DNA of 64,000 nucleotides from Multifurca ochricompacta (Eukaryota > Basidiomycota > Agaricomycetes > Russulales > Russulaceae), in NCBI GenBank assembly GCA_022496185.1, contig WTXG01000042.1, positions 1 through 64,000 of the forward strand, read 5' to 3'. This document shows, piece by piece, positions 1-10,648 of this stretch (position 1 is the stretch's first letter; every line of letters starts with the position of its first letter). A program made the translations under genes and the position numbers. The notes beneath the pieces are model-generated. The model had not been told where the DNA came from and searched no databases. It was given only the letters and a program-made list of their open reading frames with translations.

Positions 1-221
1 TCGTCCGATTCCATACCCACCAGGTCATTTGGGTGTGGCTCTTCACGGTGTTCAAAATCATCGTTGGGGTTGGGGGACTGATTCTTGACTCGAGCTTTGG
101 CGGTGTCATAGTCGATGGGGGAAGAAGGGCGTGTGGAGGGATGAGCGGAAGGGAAGCTCTCAACAACTATGGTGGTGGCAGTGAAAGCGTCGACGGCGGC
201 GTTGGTGGCGATGAAAGACAT
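1..221 (-). pseudogene. Start of accessory ORF3 of Ty3 copy 1
   Basis: Downstream of the pol stop, an ATG at 221 (minus) opens a frame that stays open to the window edge. It begins MSFIATNAAVDAF and matches the ORF that starts at 24328 in the complete copy (MSFIAANAAIDAF). In the complete copy that ORF continues into a coiled-coil and a run of CCHC zinc knuckles. The frame is conserved between two clearly diverged copies, which argues that it is a real gene of this element family. Only the N-terminal 70 or so codons are visible here. Confidence 0.6.
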
Positions 222-495
222 GATAGACTGTGCGGTGGTAGAACGTTGCTGTGGGAGCATGTACTGGGGAATTGATAGAGTCTAGGGCACTTCTTTTAAA
301 TATTCTTTGGCGCTTCTGGGTGTCGGATGTGGAACTCCGAGATAAGGTCCGGGGCAAAGATATCTCCGGCTGGTTCCCACGAACTGTCAGAGTCTGGGAA
401 TCCCTTCCACTTGATTAGGTAGTACAATCTGCGCCCTCGGCCTTGTCGCTTAGAGTCTAGAACACGTTCTACCTCCCATTCTTCTTCGCCATCGA

Positions 496-1650
496 TGTTA
501 CAACCCCACTCTTTTCCCTGGCCCTTCCTTGATGCCATACCCACTCCTGACCTCTGCCTTCTGCACATATGACCCTTGCCTCTATAACTCTACTGCCTGA
601 TTCCTGTGGCTTGTATGCCCAGGACCCCACCCTGATGCCTGTGACATGATGCTCTCAGGACCCCTTACCCTTGATACCTGCACCTGACTCACTGATAGTT
701 CAGCTACTGTGCTGATGGCTGCATTCCCCTTTCCCCTGATGCTTGGCCTCTGTTTTGGCCAGCATCTGTACCCTGTCCCTGTGGCTGACACCCATAGGAT
801 CTCTGACACTGTCCCTGCCAAACCTGACTCTGAATACAAGACGACTTTGGCTTGCATTTGCCCCTCCAGGCCACATGACCTGTAGGCACATGACCTATCA
901 TGTGACCCTTGACCATGTGATCTCTTTGACCATGTGATCTTGGGCTTTGATCATGACCCTTAGATCATCTGACCCATCAATCACTTGACCCTCTTCTCTG
1001 ATCCTGTGGGAGTATTCCCACACTGATAGGACTCCTGTGGGGCTGCCCACATGACTATGCTTCTGATAAGGCTTATCCTTATCATGGACTATATTAACAT
1101 CTTAGCTACTATTGGATGATAGGACTTGATTATCTACAGTACCAGATCTCTGATACAGTACTTAAGACCCTGTAGACAGTCAGTAGAACCCCAGACTTGA
1201 CATCTTGTACTTCAGCCTAGATATCTCTGATTCGGAAATCCACTGCACCCTTTGCCCCTTTACACTTTTGACCTCCTGAAGGGACCCCATTGCCTCTGGC
1301 AATGGGTGTGCACCTTTCCCTTTGAACCTGTCCCCTTTCCCTTCATTCCCTTTGGCTTTAGTCTGCTTGGTGTGCTTCTAGCACTGCAGCTAAGCCTGAT
1401 TCCAGCTAACAGTCAGAGGGATTAGCTCCTTTGACTGACTCTTCCGTCTCCCTCAGCACCTGGTTATGGTGCAGATCCTCTCCCTTCTGATGCTAAGAAG
1501 GCCTGGTGCAGCTTGCCAGGCTGTACCGGGCTTGTCACGAGCCCAGAGGCACTGTCCCAGGAGTACAGAGCCCACTCCCGCAGCCGAGGCCCTGAACGGA
1601 TCCCGCGGACCCGTGCATGTCGCACAGGAAACGCCCTGCCGAGCGTTACA
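496..1650 (+). mobile_element. Solo LTR (1155 bp) nested in Ty3 copy 1
   Basis: The segment starts TGTTACAACCCC and ends GCGTTACA, the TG..CA form of an LTR. It is flanked by a perfect 5-bp duplication, ATCGA at 491-495 and 1651-1655. Removing it and one ATCGA restores the reading frame of copy 1 between the integrase tail and the chromodomain. Its first bases match the LTR at 18669, and it also carries CAGACTTGAC about 50 nt after an AT-rich block, like the other LTRs of this group. That sets its orientation as plus, opposite to its host element. It holds no coding region. Confidence 0.9.
1286..1306. repeat. Perfect hairpin in solo LTR
   Basis: A 9-bp perfect inverted repeat (CCCATTGCC / GGCAATGGG) is separated by 3 nt. 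It sits downstream of the presumed transcription start of the LTR, so it could form an RNA stem in the R/U5 part. Function is unknown. Confidence 0.6.
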
Positions 1651-4600
1651 ATCGATAAGGTCAGGCGGGGGTCTTGGGAAGTTCTCTCCATGAATGGAGG
1701 TTTCCTTATAAGGGGTCAGCAGCTTGGCATGGAAGACTGGGTGGATCTTCCATTTCAGTGGCAATTTCAATCATATGATACGTCTGACAGCTTCCTTGTG
1801 ATCTGGAAGGGTCCGTGACGTCGGGGCGCTAATTTGGCCGAGGGGTGTGACGTGTGAATATTCCTGCCTTCGAGCATACCCAGTCATTGGTCCGATAAGG
1901 CGTGAACGTGCTTGGCTGTGCTGTCAGGAGCCATTGCGCCTTTACCAGATTCTCATTGGCCGATTGTCGCAGTTCTTCCCATTGGCTTATCCATTCGGTT
2001 GCCGACGGAACGTTGGTGGGCTTATCTGTCCATGTGGTGCATGGAGTCCAGCCCATGATAAGGGAAAAAGGGGTAGCTTTTGTCGTGCCGTTGGGCCACG
2101 AGTTGTGGGCAACTCCGCGGTCGATAGCCATTCTGCCCAGTCATCTTGCCTGCTGTTGCACCAGAATCGGAGGTACTGTTCTAGCCATTGGTTTGTCCGT
2201 TCGGACTGTCCGTCCGTTTGGGGATGGTATGCTGTAGAGATGTTCTGCGTAATGTCCAACGTTTTGCATAGGGCCCTTGCAAATGCCGATGTGAAACGGG
2301 TATCCCTGTCAGAGATGATCTTCTTGGGGAGCCCGTAGTGACGGTATACGTGGTCCAGGTATAGTTTTGCCACTCCTTCGGCTGTGATGGTCTCGTTACA
2401 GGGGATAAAGAGGGCCGCTTTGGAGCAATCATGATCTGTGATGGTGAGGATAGTGTCGAAGCCTTGTGATTTGGGCAACTTGACAATGAAGTCCATGGCG
2501 ATGGTCTGGAACAGAGTCGATGCAATGGGAGTGATGGGGTACATTGGTGGGACTTTCGGGTGCGTATTCACCTTGTTTGCTTGGCATGACGCACACCCTT
2601 GTACGTAGCTTTCAACGTCCTTTTTCATATTGGGCCACCAATAGTCTCTTTTAGCCAAGGCGTAGGTGTTGGCGATGCCCGGATGGCCAGCAGAGGGAAG
2701 GTCGTGATGAAAATGGATCACCCCCCTCTTAATGTTGTCGCCACCGGTGACAACGAGTCGGTCCCCGTCTTTCCACCAAAGACCGTTGATTTTCTTTAGG
2801 TTATGAGCATCAGCCCATGAACGGCACAGGTCCTGGTTCATGTTTTGGGAAACTTGTGCCCAAAGGTCCATGTCGTGGAGACTGACAACGGCCGTTTTGG
2901 CAAATACTTCCTCTGGGAGGACAGTGATGTCGTTATTGTCGTCCTCCCCTGTATGCATGTCTGGTCTGCGCGATAATGCATCTGCTCTAGCGTTCTGACT
3001 CCCGCAATGTGTTTCAGTGTAAAGTTTATTCTTCCAGTTCCAAGACCTCTCGCGCCACGCGTCGACTGATTTTGTGGGGTTCCTTCCAATATAATAGATT
3101 GGAATGGTCGTGTGATGATGGTCTTATGCGGGGTCCCTGCCAGGTAGGGTCGCCAATGTCGCAATGCCTTGACTATGGCTAAGAGTCCCTATCCCAGATA
3201 TCATAGTTCCTTTCGGCTGGGGAGAAGGTTTCAGATAGTATGCCACTGGGTGAAGTATTGTGCGGCTCCTTGGTATAATACTGCTCCTTCGCGAAGTGGA
3301 GGCGTCCACCTCTAGTTCGAAGGGGTGACTCAGATCCGGCTGAATGAGTACTGGTTCTGACCCGACAAGGTCCCTAATCTGTTCGAATGCCTGTGTTGTG
3401 CCACCCCAATGCCATGGTACGTCCTTTTTCAGTAGGTCTTCAAGGTCGCGCTATGCCTGAAATCCCTTGACGAATCGTCGGTAAAGTTACAGAATCCGAT
3501 GAACGACCGGACATCCTTGACACAAGTCGGCACTGGCCACTCTCGGATTCCTTGCACTTTAATGGGGTCCATACGCACTCGTCCTCCTTCCAAGATGACT
3601 CCTAGGTACTCAACACTCCGTTGCTCAAAGGAGCATTTGGCGGGTTTGAGATACAGGTCATGTTCTTGTAATATATCCAGTACCTGGTGCACTCGGTCTC
3701 GATGGTGGTCTAATTGTCTGAGGTAGCGACCAGGATGTCGTCCATGTAGACCACTACTTCTCCTGTGAGAATAAGATCGCGGAAATGTGATTCATCATGG
3801 ATTGGAACGTTGCCGGCGAATTTGTGAGACCAAAGAACATGACATTGGGTTCAAACAACCCTTGATTTGTCTTGAACGCTGCCTTGCACTGATCACCTTC
3901 CTTGATTCTAACATTGTTGTAACCCCACCGCACATCCATCTTTGAGAAGAGAGCTTTATCCCTCATAGTGTCGATGAGTTCAGAGATGAGCGGCAGGGGG
4001 TAGGCGTTTTTCACGGTGTATGCATTGATTCGTCGATAGTCCTGGACGGCCGCAGCTTGCCATCCTTCTTCTTGATGAAGAAGAAGGGCGAGGCGTACTG
4101 CGACTTGGATGGGCGAATGTAACCTTTTGCCAAATGTTCCTCGAGGAATTCCGTTAGCGCTACCTGCTCCGTTTGGGACAGTGGGTAGATTTTACAGTCT
4201 ATGGCGGTCGGTGTATCCGGGAGTAGGTCTATGGCATGGTCCCATGATCTGGAGGGCGGAAAACGCTGGGACTCTTCCTCGGAAAATACCTTCCAATGCC
4301 GATGGTAGGTACTTGGTACTACGTCGCTGTACGTTTTTTCTGTCTGCCCTTGTACTGCTTTTTGAGCCAATTCTGATGCTTTGGTGACATAACAGTAACC
4401 TGGGTCTTCTCTTTCTGCACTTGTGGCTTTTTACTGGATGTCTGACTGTATAATCATACCCATCGATGTAATGATGGTGGGATACGATTCTTTATCCATC
4501 GTTGCATCAGCCCAATTGATCTTGGGTTGGAATGCGGCGAGCCACGGGTATCCCAGAATAAGGTCTTCGTCTCCCAGATCCGTAATGAGGAAGCGGATGT

Positions 4601-4979
4601 TCTTTGTAACCTCTCCAACTTGGACCCTCAGATCCTGTAGTGAGTGATCTTTCCGGCACGGTTGGCTGTTCCATCAATGTTCCAAATGTTCTTTTCTTGG
4701 GGGAGTGTCAGCCTTCCCAGGCCCATTGTTTTGAGCAGTCGTGGGTGAATAAAGTTGTCTGTGGCTCCGGAGTCCACTAAAATGTCTCGATCGGCCGTCC
4801 TCTGTGTAGTTTCAAAATGGACTGGTATTTTCAATGACTTGAATCGACTAGTATACACAGAGGTAACATGGAGTGCTCTCGCCCAGGCCGACGGGTTTGA
4901 GCCTAACAAAAATCCTTCTTTGCAAACGCCTTCTCTACCAAGATGGCGGCACTTCTCACTTTCCGTCATCATATTGGCC

Positions 4980-6398
4980 CATATATCCTGGGCTTTTCCT
5001 CTTTAGACCGCTTATCCACAACGGTGGGTTGTTCTGCGCAGGACGTTCTGGCCTACGGTAGTGGCGGCGACTCGTACTCCCTTCTTGGACAGTCCGAGAC
5101 ATATGCCCCAATGCTTGCAACGGAAGCAGCGTCCTTCTTTCATGAGGGTCTGCGCTCGTCTTCCGTGAGTGCTACTCAGCTCGGGCCCGATCTGCAGAGG
5201 TATCCATAGCGTTTGGGTCCCGCTGGGTGTGTTGGGTAGGCTTCACTCCAAAGCGTCTTCCACTGATCTCTGGTTTTCCCTTTTTGGTATCGACCCCAAA
5301 CCGTGTCTGGAAGTCCAAGTAGTCTTGTTGCTGCCGTCGGCAGCATCAACCCAGGTGTCCCAATCATGGGGATGATGGAACTGTATGATGTTCTTGACTA
5401 AGGGATTGGGCAGTCCCTGGGAGAAGAGGTCCAATGTGGCCTCTTCGTCTGTATCATAGCCGGCTCTGTTGGCTAGACTTCTGAACTTGGCTACGTATGC
5501 GTCAAGTTCTCCCTTCTCCATTCTGAGGGACTTTAGTTCACGGGCAGCTTTCTGTTTGGCCTGCCCGTCCGTGAAAGCGTCTTTAAATCTCTCGGCTATG
5601 GTCTCCCAAAGACCCTCGCTCGTAGTTCGACGCCGCTTTCTACCTGTTCGTTCAACCACTCCAATTGTTCCATCGTCCAGTCATCTACCGCATCCCCTCG
5701 GATCAGGGAAAGAAACAGATTGGCCCTTTGGAATGGGTTAACAATCTGTGGCATGTCATGGTTGAAGTTCTTGAACGTCGTGAACTCCAGCATGAATTTC
5801 TTGCTCTGCGAGCGATCCCCAGCAACGTCTGGGGTAACACTCCAGACAGACGTCCAGAGGGGGGGGGAATGTTTGGTGGTGGTGCCACCGGAGCTGGCGG
5901 GGCAGGGTCGGGAAGTTGGGCGGCGATTGTTGACATGTTTTGATAGAATGGGGTTACTGTGTTGGCGGACTGTATGGATATCTGTGGAGTTGTCAAAGCA
6001 GGGGCTCTGATCATGACAACTTTGGGTGCAACCGGAAACGTAGTCTCTGCTAATGCCGGTGCTTCTTCACTAGGTTCTTCTACGTACTCCTCTGGCTCGG
6101 AGTCCGTGACAATGGCCGGAGGGTTTTCTCTCCATGGGCCTAATCCGAATTCAGGTGGGGCGGGCCTTGTAGTGACCCAAGAGTTTCGACTGTCCGAGTA
6201 TCGGATACAATACCAAACTCTTTTCTCGTCGTCGTATTCTACCGGTTGGTATCTTCCGTCGTGATAGACGTAGTATCCAAACTCGGTTTCAAAGTCTTTC
6301 CAGGCGGCAGAGCCAAGTACTTGTTGTGAAAGATTATTCTCGTCTCTGCGTTCGATGAGTTCTTCTCGGAAGAGGGTCTGACTGCGGCTGGAAGCCAC
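4980..6398 (-). pseudogene. Gag of Ty3 copy 1, with AUG-less leader
   Basis: The frame opens just after the 5' LTR, uses no ATG for its first 150 or so codons (a GTG at 6398 stands in AAC-GTG-G context), and passes a proline-rich stretch. It then shifts by one base into the retroviral Gag core (FMLEFTTFKNFN, NPFQRANLFLSLIRG) at about 5793. A second break lies near 5650, after which the core resumes (RFKDAFTDGQAKQKAARELKSL). A degraded CCHC knuckle (CFRCK...) lies near 5110-5140. The leader differs from that of the complete copy mainly at synonymous sites, so it was under protein-level selection. Confidence 0.8.
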
Positions 6399-6405
6399 GT
6401 TGAGA

Positions 6406-6416
6406 GACTCGACTTG
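6406..6416 (-). promoter_or_regulatory. Self-primer binding site of Ty3 copy 1
   Basis: On the minus strand the bases right after the 5' LTR read AAGTCGAGTCT. This is the exact complement of AGACTCGACTT inside the LTR (plus positions 6640-6650), at the expected transcript start. No tRNA-type PBS beginning TGG follows the LTR. Self-priming of this kind is known for Tf1/sushi-group elements. Confidence 0.7.
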
Positions 6417-6418
6417 AT

Positions 6419-6991
6419 GTTACGTCCGGTGTGAGACGCTCTGCACGACTTGTGTGACAGCTTTGTTCGTGTGTTCAGATAAGAGATCAATAAGACCTCT
6501 TGGAGTTCGAATGGATGAGTCAAAGTCAAAGGGGCTGTTCCCTAGTGACAATGTTGAGCGGAAAGTGTCAAAAACACTGAGATGATCGAGTCAGAGGTTT
6601 CAAGGGGAAGTCCAGAAGACAAACACCGATGTATTCAATAAGTCGAGTCTGAGGTCTACAGGGTAGCTACAGCGGACTTATATACGTAATTCAGTGGGCG
6701 TCTACGAGATAAGGAAGCGGAGTCAAGTGGGTCCAAATATCCGAAAGCGGAGGGCGTAAAGCCTAGCTTCTGATAGGGTATTAAGTAAGTGTCCGGTCGT
6801 ATGATAAGAGGATAAGCGATAATGAAGATAGCGGTAGGTAAACATGAACAAGCAAGGAGGTCACAGGGATGGATGAAGAGCATGTGACGGATCCCACGAT
6901 GGAGACGTGATCTGATAGTGGAGTGTGGGCGGTAGAGAGGGATTGTCGTTGGGTAAGAAAAAGAATATGGGTAAAGACGGGGTTCGTAACA
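6419..6991 (-). repeat. 5' LTR of Ty3 copy 1 (573 bp)
   Basis: On the minus strand it runs from TGTTACGAACCCC to CGGACGTAACA, with TATATAAG followed about 34 nt later by the putative transcript start AGACTCGACTT. It aligns along its length with the LTRs at 18669 and 25551 and the solo LTR at 16620 but is clearly diverged from them. The right flank at 6992-6996 is GAAAT; the matching left duplication would be outside the window. Confidence 0.9.
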
Positions 6992-8230
6992 GAAATCCAC
7001 CAGATGGATGTCAAATCGGCATTCCTACATGGCTATCTGGATGAGGAAATTTATATGGAGCAACCAGTTGGTTTCATCATTGCTGGTCAAGAGTCCAAAG
7101 TTTGCAGGCTTCAAAAAGCATTATATGGCCTCAAACAAGCCTCCCGAGCATGGAATCTACAATTTCATGCAGTTCTTAATGAACTGGGTTTTACTCAGAC
7201 ATACTCTGATGCAGGAGTATATGTGTTTCATTATAAGAAGGAGGATGATTCACTTTATGTCATTCTATACGTAGATGACATTACTATACTTGGATCTTCA
7301 AGTGATAAGATAACATGGCTGAAGTCAGCTCTATCTAATCGATATGAGATGACTGACTTGGGAGAAATCCAGTCCTATCTTGGAGTTAACATCACCAGAG
7401 ATCGTCCTAATAAGACACTGGAGATTGACCAAGCAGCCTACGTTTTATCTATCATTGAGAAGTTTGGGATGAGGGATTCCAACCAAGTATATACTCCACT
7501 CCCCTCTGGTGCTGATGTACATCTGGTCAAGTTTGATGGCCAGGCATCTACTTCTGAAATAAGGAAGTACCAACAATTGATGGGGTCTCTGCTTTGGGTG
7601 CAGATTGGAAGCAGGCCCGATATCAGTTTTGCTGTGGCGCGCCTTAGCCAATATGCTTCCAACCCCTCTCAAGATCATATGCGACTTGCAAAAGATGTCT
7701 TAAAATATCTTAATAGTACAAAAGACTGCAAGTTACGCTATTCTGGAGGGAATGGGGAGAGTGGCCTTCATGGCTTTGCAGATTCCTCATGGGGAGATCA
7801 AGAGGACTGCCACTCTACCTCAGGCTACGTGTTTTTCTTAGCTAATGGAGCCATTTCATGGTGTTCCAGAAAGCAAAAAACAGTAGCACAGTCCACCACT
7901 GAAGCCGAATATATGAGCCTCTCTGAGGCTGCAAATCAGGCAGCATGGTATAGGACTTTTATGGAGGAATTAGGGTATGAGGTATCCTCCCCTATACTAC
8001 TTCATTGTGACAATAAGGGTGCCATAGATTTGGCATTAAACCCAGTCACAGGAAGGCGGTCAAAGCATATACCTATCAAGTACCATGCCATAAGGGGGTA
8101 CATAGAATCACACATAATTGAATTAGTGCATACCCCCACAGGTGAGATGCTGGCAGATGGCTTCACTAAGTCTCTACCAAGAGCATCGTTTGAAACCATG
8201 GTCAATGGACTTGGACTTATGCTGAAATGA
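6992..8230 (+). pseudogene. Ty1/copia reverse transcriptase-RNase H, 5'-truncated
   Basis: An uninterrupted frame of about 412 codons encodes the C-terminal half of a copia polyprotein. It begins in the RT (QMDVKSAFLHGYLDEEIYM, ALYGLKQASRAW), has the YVDD catalytic box (LYVILYVDDITI), then the copia RNase H (FADSSWGDQEDCHSTSGY, STTEAEYMSLSEA, HCDNKGAIDLALNP, ADGFTK) and a stop at 8230. Gag, protease, integrase and the first part of the RT are missing, because Ty3 copy 1 is inserted immediately upstream. The remaining frame has no break, so the truncation is the only visible defect. Confidence 0.93.
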
Positions 8231-8499
8231 GAGAGCTGGAATCTGGAGACTTTGAATACCAGTTTCACTTTCCCACCATGAGCAAAGTTCTCAACTTCAA
8301 GAGTGATGCAAGAGGTGTGTATGGTTTCAGCTTGCATAAGCGAATCACCACGATATGCCTCTGAACACCATGCCATTCTCACACTCAAGAGTTAGAGAAG
8401 TTGGATCTCTGGCTGGCGATGTGCTCATTTAATTGTGATGGCAGTGTGCTCATCCAACTCATTTTCCATCCATGACCAGATGCCTTCAGCATGGAGGGA

Positions 8500-8865
8500 T
8501 GTTGAACACAGAAGATGTTCGGTGATGCTTCAGGCATCAGGTGATTAGATTAGCTACTTTGTAGATTAGATTAGATACCGGAGTTTCATACTTTTTACAT
8601 TATCATTATTACTTTTCTTCTCACATTCCACAGTAGCTGACTGATGCACCATGTAACATGTGATTTCTGTAATGGCCAATGGCCTTTCTCCCTCATGTTT
8701 GTTGTTTGGACTTTGTCTGGCACTTGTGGACTTATTCCCAGTGCACAGACCATCCCTTGAACAAGTATATAAGGGTGTCTGTTTCGTCTCTTACACTTCA
8801 GAGTTTTCTTCACCTCTGAAGTGTAAGTTCCATTTATCTTACTTACTACTTTACCTTTGACTAAC
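8500..8865 (+). repeat. 3' LTR of the copia element, first part
   Basis: A purine tract (ATGGAGGGA, 8491-8499) is followed by TGTTGAACAC, the usual start of a copia LTR, 270 bp after the pol stop. A TATA box (TATATAAG near 8766) and a hairpin follow. The LTR is cut at 8865 by insertion of a Ty3 element and resumes at 17910. Total length without the insert is about 470 bp. Confidence 0.8.
8790..8827. repeat. 14-bp perfect hairpin in copia LTR
   Basis: The arms CTTACACTTCAGAG and CTCTGAAGTGTAAG pair without mismatch around a 10-nt loop. It lies 20-60 nt downstream of the TATA box, so it would sit at or near the 5' end of the element's RNA (R region). A partial second copy of the loop and right arm occurs in the other half of the LTR near 17960-17990. 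Confidence 0.75.
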
Positions 8866-9517
8866 TGTACGGACATGGTCCACAGTGAGTAAGAGGCAAA
8901 GCGCGTTTCCCAAGAGGAGAGAGAGAGACAGAGAAGAGAGGAGGAAGGAAGAAACCCAGGATAACTTTGATGTCGAAGGAGAGATGTCGTTGTACTTTTT
9001 GAACTTGCAAATACATACTTGCTGGTTCCATTTGACCTTGCGCTGGACGATGTTGAGGTTCTTTAGCACACAAGAAGAGAAAAGAGAGAGAGAGAGAGAT
9101 TCCTAGGTTGCTTGTTCACTGGCTGGTCTACTACAAGCATTGTATGTACCTTTATATACTTGTGGAGAGACCTAGCTGAAGGAAAGTTTTAGAAAATAAA
9201 CAGAGGTGAAGCCATGTGGGGTGAACGAAAGTGGAATAAGTAAAAGGGAGTAAGGGAGAAACCGGGTAGCCGGGTGTACGGAAAAGAATAGGCAGGCGGC
9301 CCAGAACGTGCACAATCCCTGTAATATGCTAAGTAAAATTACTTGTACCATAGATCAATCATGCTTTGCACCGGTGTCAGAGTCTGTCCGAAACTAAAGT
9401 CAGGCAAATGTTAGAAAATTTATTGACAGTATAGTATGGAAGAATGAGAGCAAACAGGTCCTGCCAGAAGTGGTGATGACCAGAGGTTTCGCGTCCAATG
9501 CCCGAGCCATCCTTACA
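8866..9517 (-). repeat. Left LTR (3' LTR) of second-family Ty3 element, 652 bp
   Basis: On the plus strand it runs TGTACGGA...CCTTACA. It matches 17253-17904 with only scattered substitutions (for example CAT versus TGT at the start of the repeat). It holds a GA-rich tract near 9075-9095 and a TATA-like TATATA box on the minus strand near 9150. Confidence 0.92.
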
Positions 9518-9934
9518 TCTCCCGGGGGGTTCAAATTTTGACCATCCCCGGTCAAGCTTCTTTATCATCGAAAGTGGAGTCTTCTTCGAATGCTGCGAGG
9601 TCCTCTGGGCTGAGGAGGTCATCAAGTGGAATGTTAGAGTGCGACCGAGAATGATATGGAACAAGACGAAAGGCAGCATAGTGAAGTCTTGAAATAGCAC
9701 CATCAAGTTCTGCTAGATGAAAGGCTCCGTTGCGAGACCCATGAACCACGACCATCAGCCCAAAGTAATGAGGCTTGTGTTTGTGCGAAAAATCGTTTGC
9801 GCCCGCTGAGTTTCGAACCAAGACCAAATCTCCTGGACTAAAGGAGACAGTCTTGATGGTGTGAGTGTGCTGGCACTCGAACTCTCTAGCAGACGCAAAA
9901 CAACTTTTAAGGATGTTGGTTCGTATACTGGCGA
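9518..9934 (-). pseudogene. Integrase C-terminal domain, second-family Ty3 element
   Basis: The minus strand encodes a GPY/F-like integrase tail: FSPGDLVLVRNSAG, then PHYFGLMVVVHGSRNGAFHL, AELDGAI, AAFRLVPY and an acidic end (DDLLSPEDLAAFEEDSTFDD), with the stop near 9552. The upstream integrase core ends at 10649 on the other side of a solo LTR. Joining across that insert, with one target duplication removed, gives a continuous frame (EEDLA then SIRTNILKS). Confidence 0.85.
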
Positions 9935-10643
9935 TGTCACAGCCAGGTCTCTGCTGTGTCGAGGGTCGTTCTGGTCAAGCCCCATCAAGATATGGAATGC
10001 CTGCAAGGTCAAAACTGTCAAGGACAAGTTGGTTCAAGGATCAAGGTCAAGACTATCAAAGGTAAGTCAATTCAGGGTGTCAAAGTGAACCACAGAGGGC
10101 CGCAGTCAGAGTTCAAGGCCCACACAAGATAAGAGGGGCGCGCGTGCAAGAGGCGAGTCGAAGCAGTGGCAATAAGCCCTGCTGGAGATCTGGGGTGAAG
10201 GCTCCCTAAGTTGCAGCTTAGGGAGTTCAAGGGAATTCTGGGTGAAGCACAGTAAACCTGTATTAGATACAAGAGAACAGACTTAAAGTCTGTCTCTCCA
10301 GTATGTACTGCTTAAATACAAGTACTCTAGTGTCTTTGTAAGTAAAGTAGAAGATTCAATATAGTAAAGTAAATGTCCATGTGAATCTCCAGTGGAGATT
10401 GAGACAGGGAAAGCAAGTGGTGTTGCACCCACTCCAAAAGCAAATGAGTGTCAGTCCAAGTCAGTCTAAGTCCGAAAATCAGATCAGATAAGAAGAGATC
10501 ATCAACTCCAGTCACATGACTCGGAGTAAGAAGTCGAAACGTTGAAACAAAAGTCGAACGCGCGCGGGTCGAAAACCGTCACAAAACATCACACGCGCGT
10601 AACACGCGCGTCACAAACCATTACATCGCGAGAAAGCGTCACA
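9935..10643 (-). mobile_element. Solo LTR (709 bp) nested in integrase of second-family element
   Basis: On the minus strand it starts TGTGACGCTTTC and ends GGCTGTGACA. The duplication GGCGA flanks it at 9930-9934 and 10644-10648. Excising it restores the integrase frame, so insertion came after the host element was in place. The sequence matches neither of the other LTR groups in the window. Its first part is rich in short CGCG/GTGACG motifs (10560-10640). Orientation is inferred from the TGTGACG start and is less certain than the boundaries. Confidence 0.88.
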
Positions 10644-10648
10644 GGCGA

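Larger units (their letters stand above)
296..4972 (-). pseudogene. Pol of Ty3 copy 1: protease, RT, RNase H, integrase, chromodomain
   Basis: From 4972 downward come the aspartic protease (DSGATDNF), RT segments ([39 protein letters not shown]), the RT/RNase H junction ([10 protein letters not shown]), the RNase H region, then integrase. Integrase shows a zinc-finger region ([21 protein letters not shown]) and the DDE residues in [18 protein letters not shown] and GQSERTN. The integrase tail ([10 protein letters not shown]) ends at 1651, and the chromodomain ([24 protein letters not shown]) resumes at 495 on the other side of a solo LTR; removing the insert and one target duplication rejoins the frame exactly. 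Stop is at 296. Several single-base frameshifts break the rest, so it is listed as a pseudogene, with the caveat that such breaks are suspect in this assembly. Confidence 0.88.
1..6991 (-). mobile_element. Ty3/gypsy chromodomain retrotransposon, copy 1 (partial)
   Basis: Read on the minus strand the order is 5' LTR (6991-6419), self-primer binding site, Gag, protease, RT, RNase H, integrase, chromodomain and the start of a third ORF. This matches the complete copy at 18669-26141 at protein level throughout. The 3' LTR lies beyond the window start. The copy is interrupted by a solo LTR at 496-1650 and has many frameshifts, so it is not readable as it stands. Its right edge abuts the copia RT at 6992, so it inserted into and truncated a copia element. 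The other half of that copia element should lie to the left of the window. Confidence 0.93.

Noticed and set aside
496..1650. First taken as a decayed gene or promoter region between chromodomain and integrase
   Set aside because: The perfect ATCGA duplication, TG..CA ends and restored frame show it is a solo LTR.
8866..9517. First taken as an independent repeat unrelated to the one at 17253
   Set aside because: The CTAAC duplication lies left of this copy and right of the other, so they are the two LTRs of one element.
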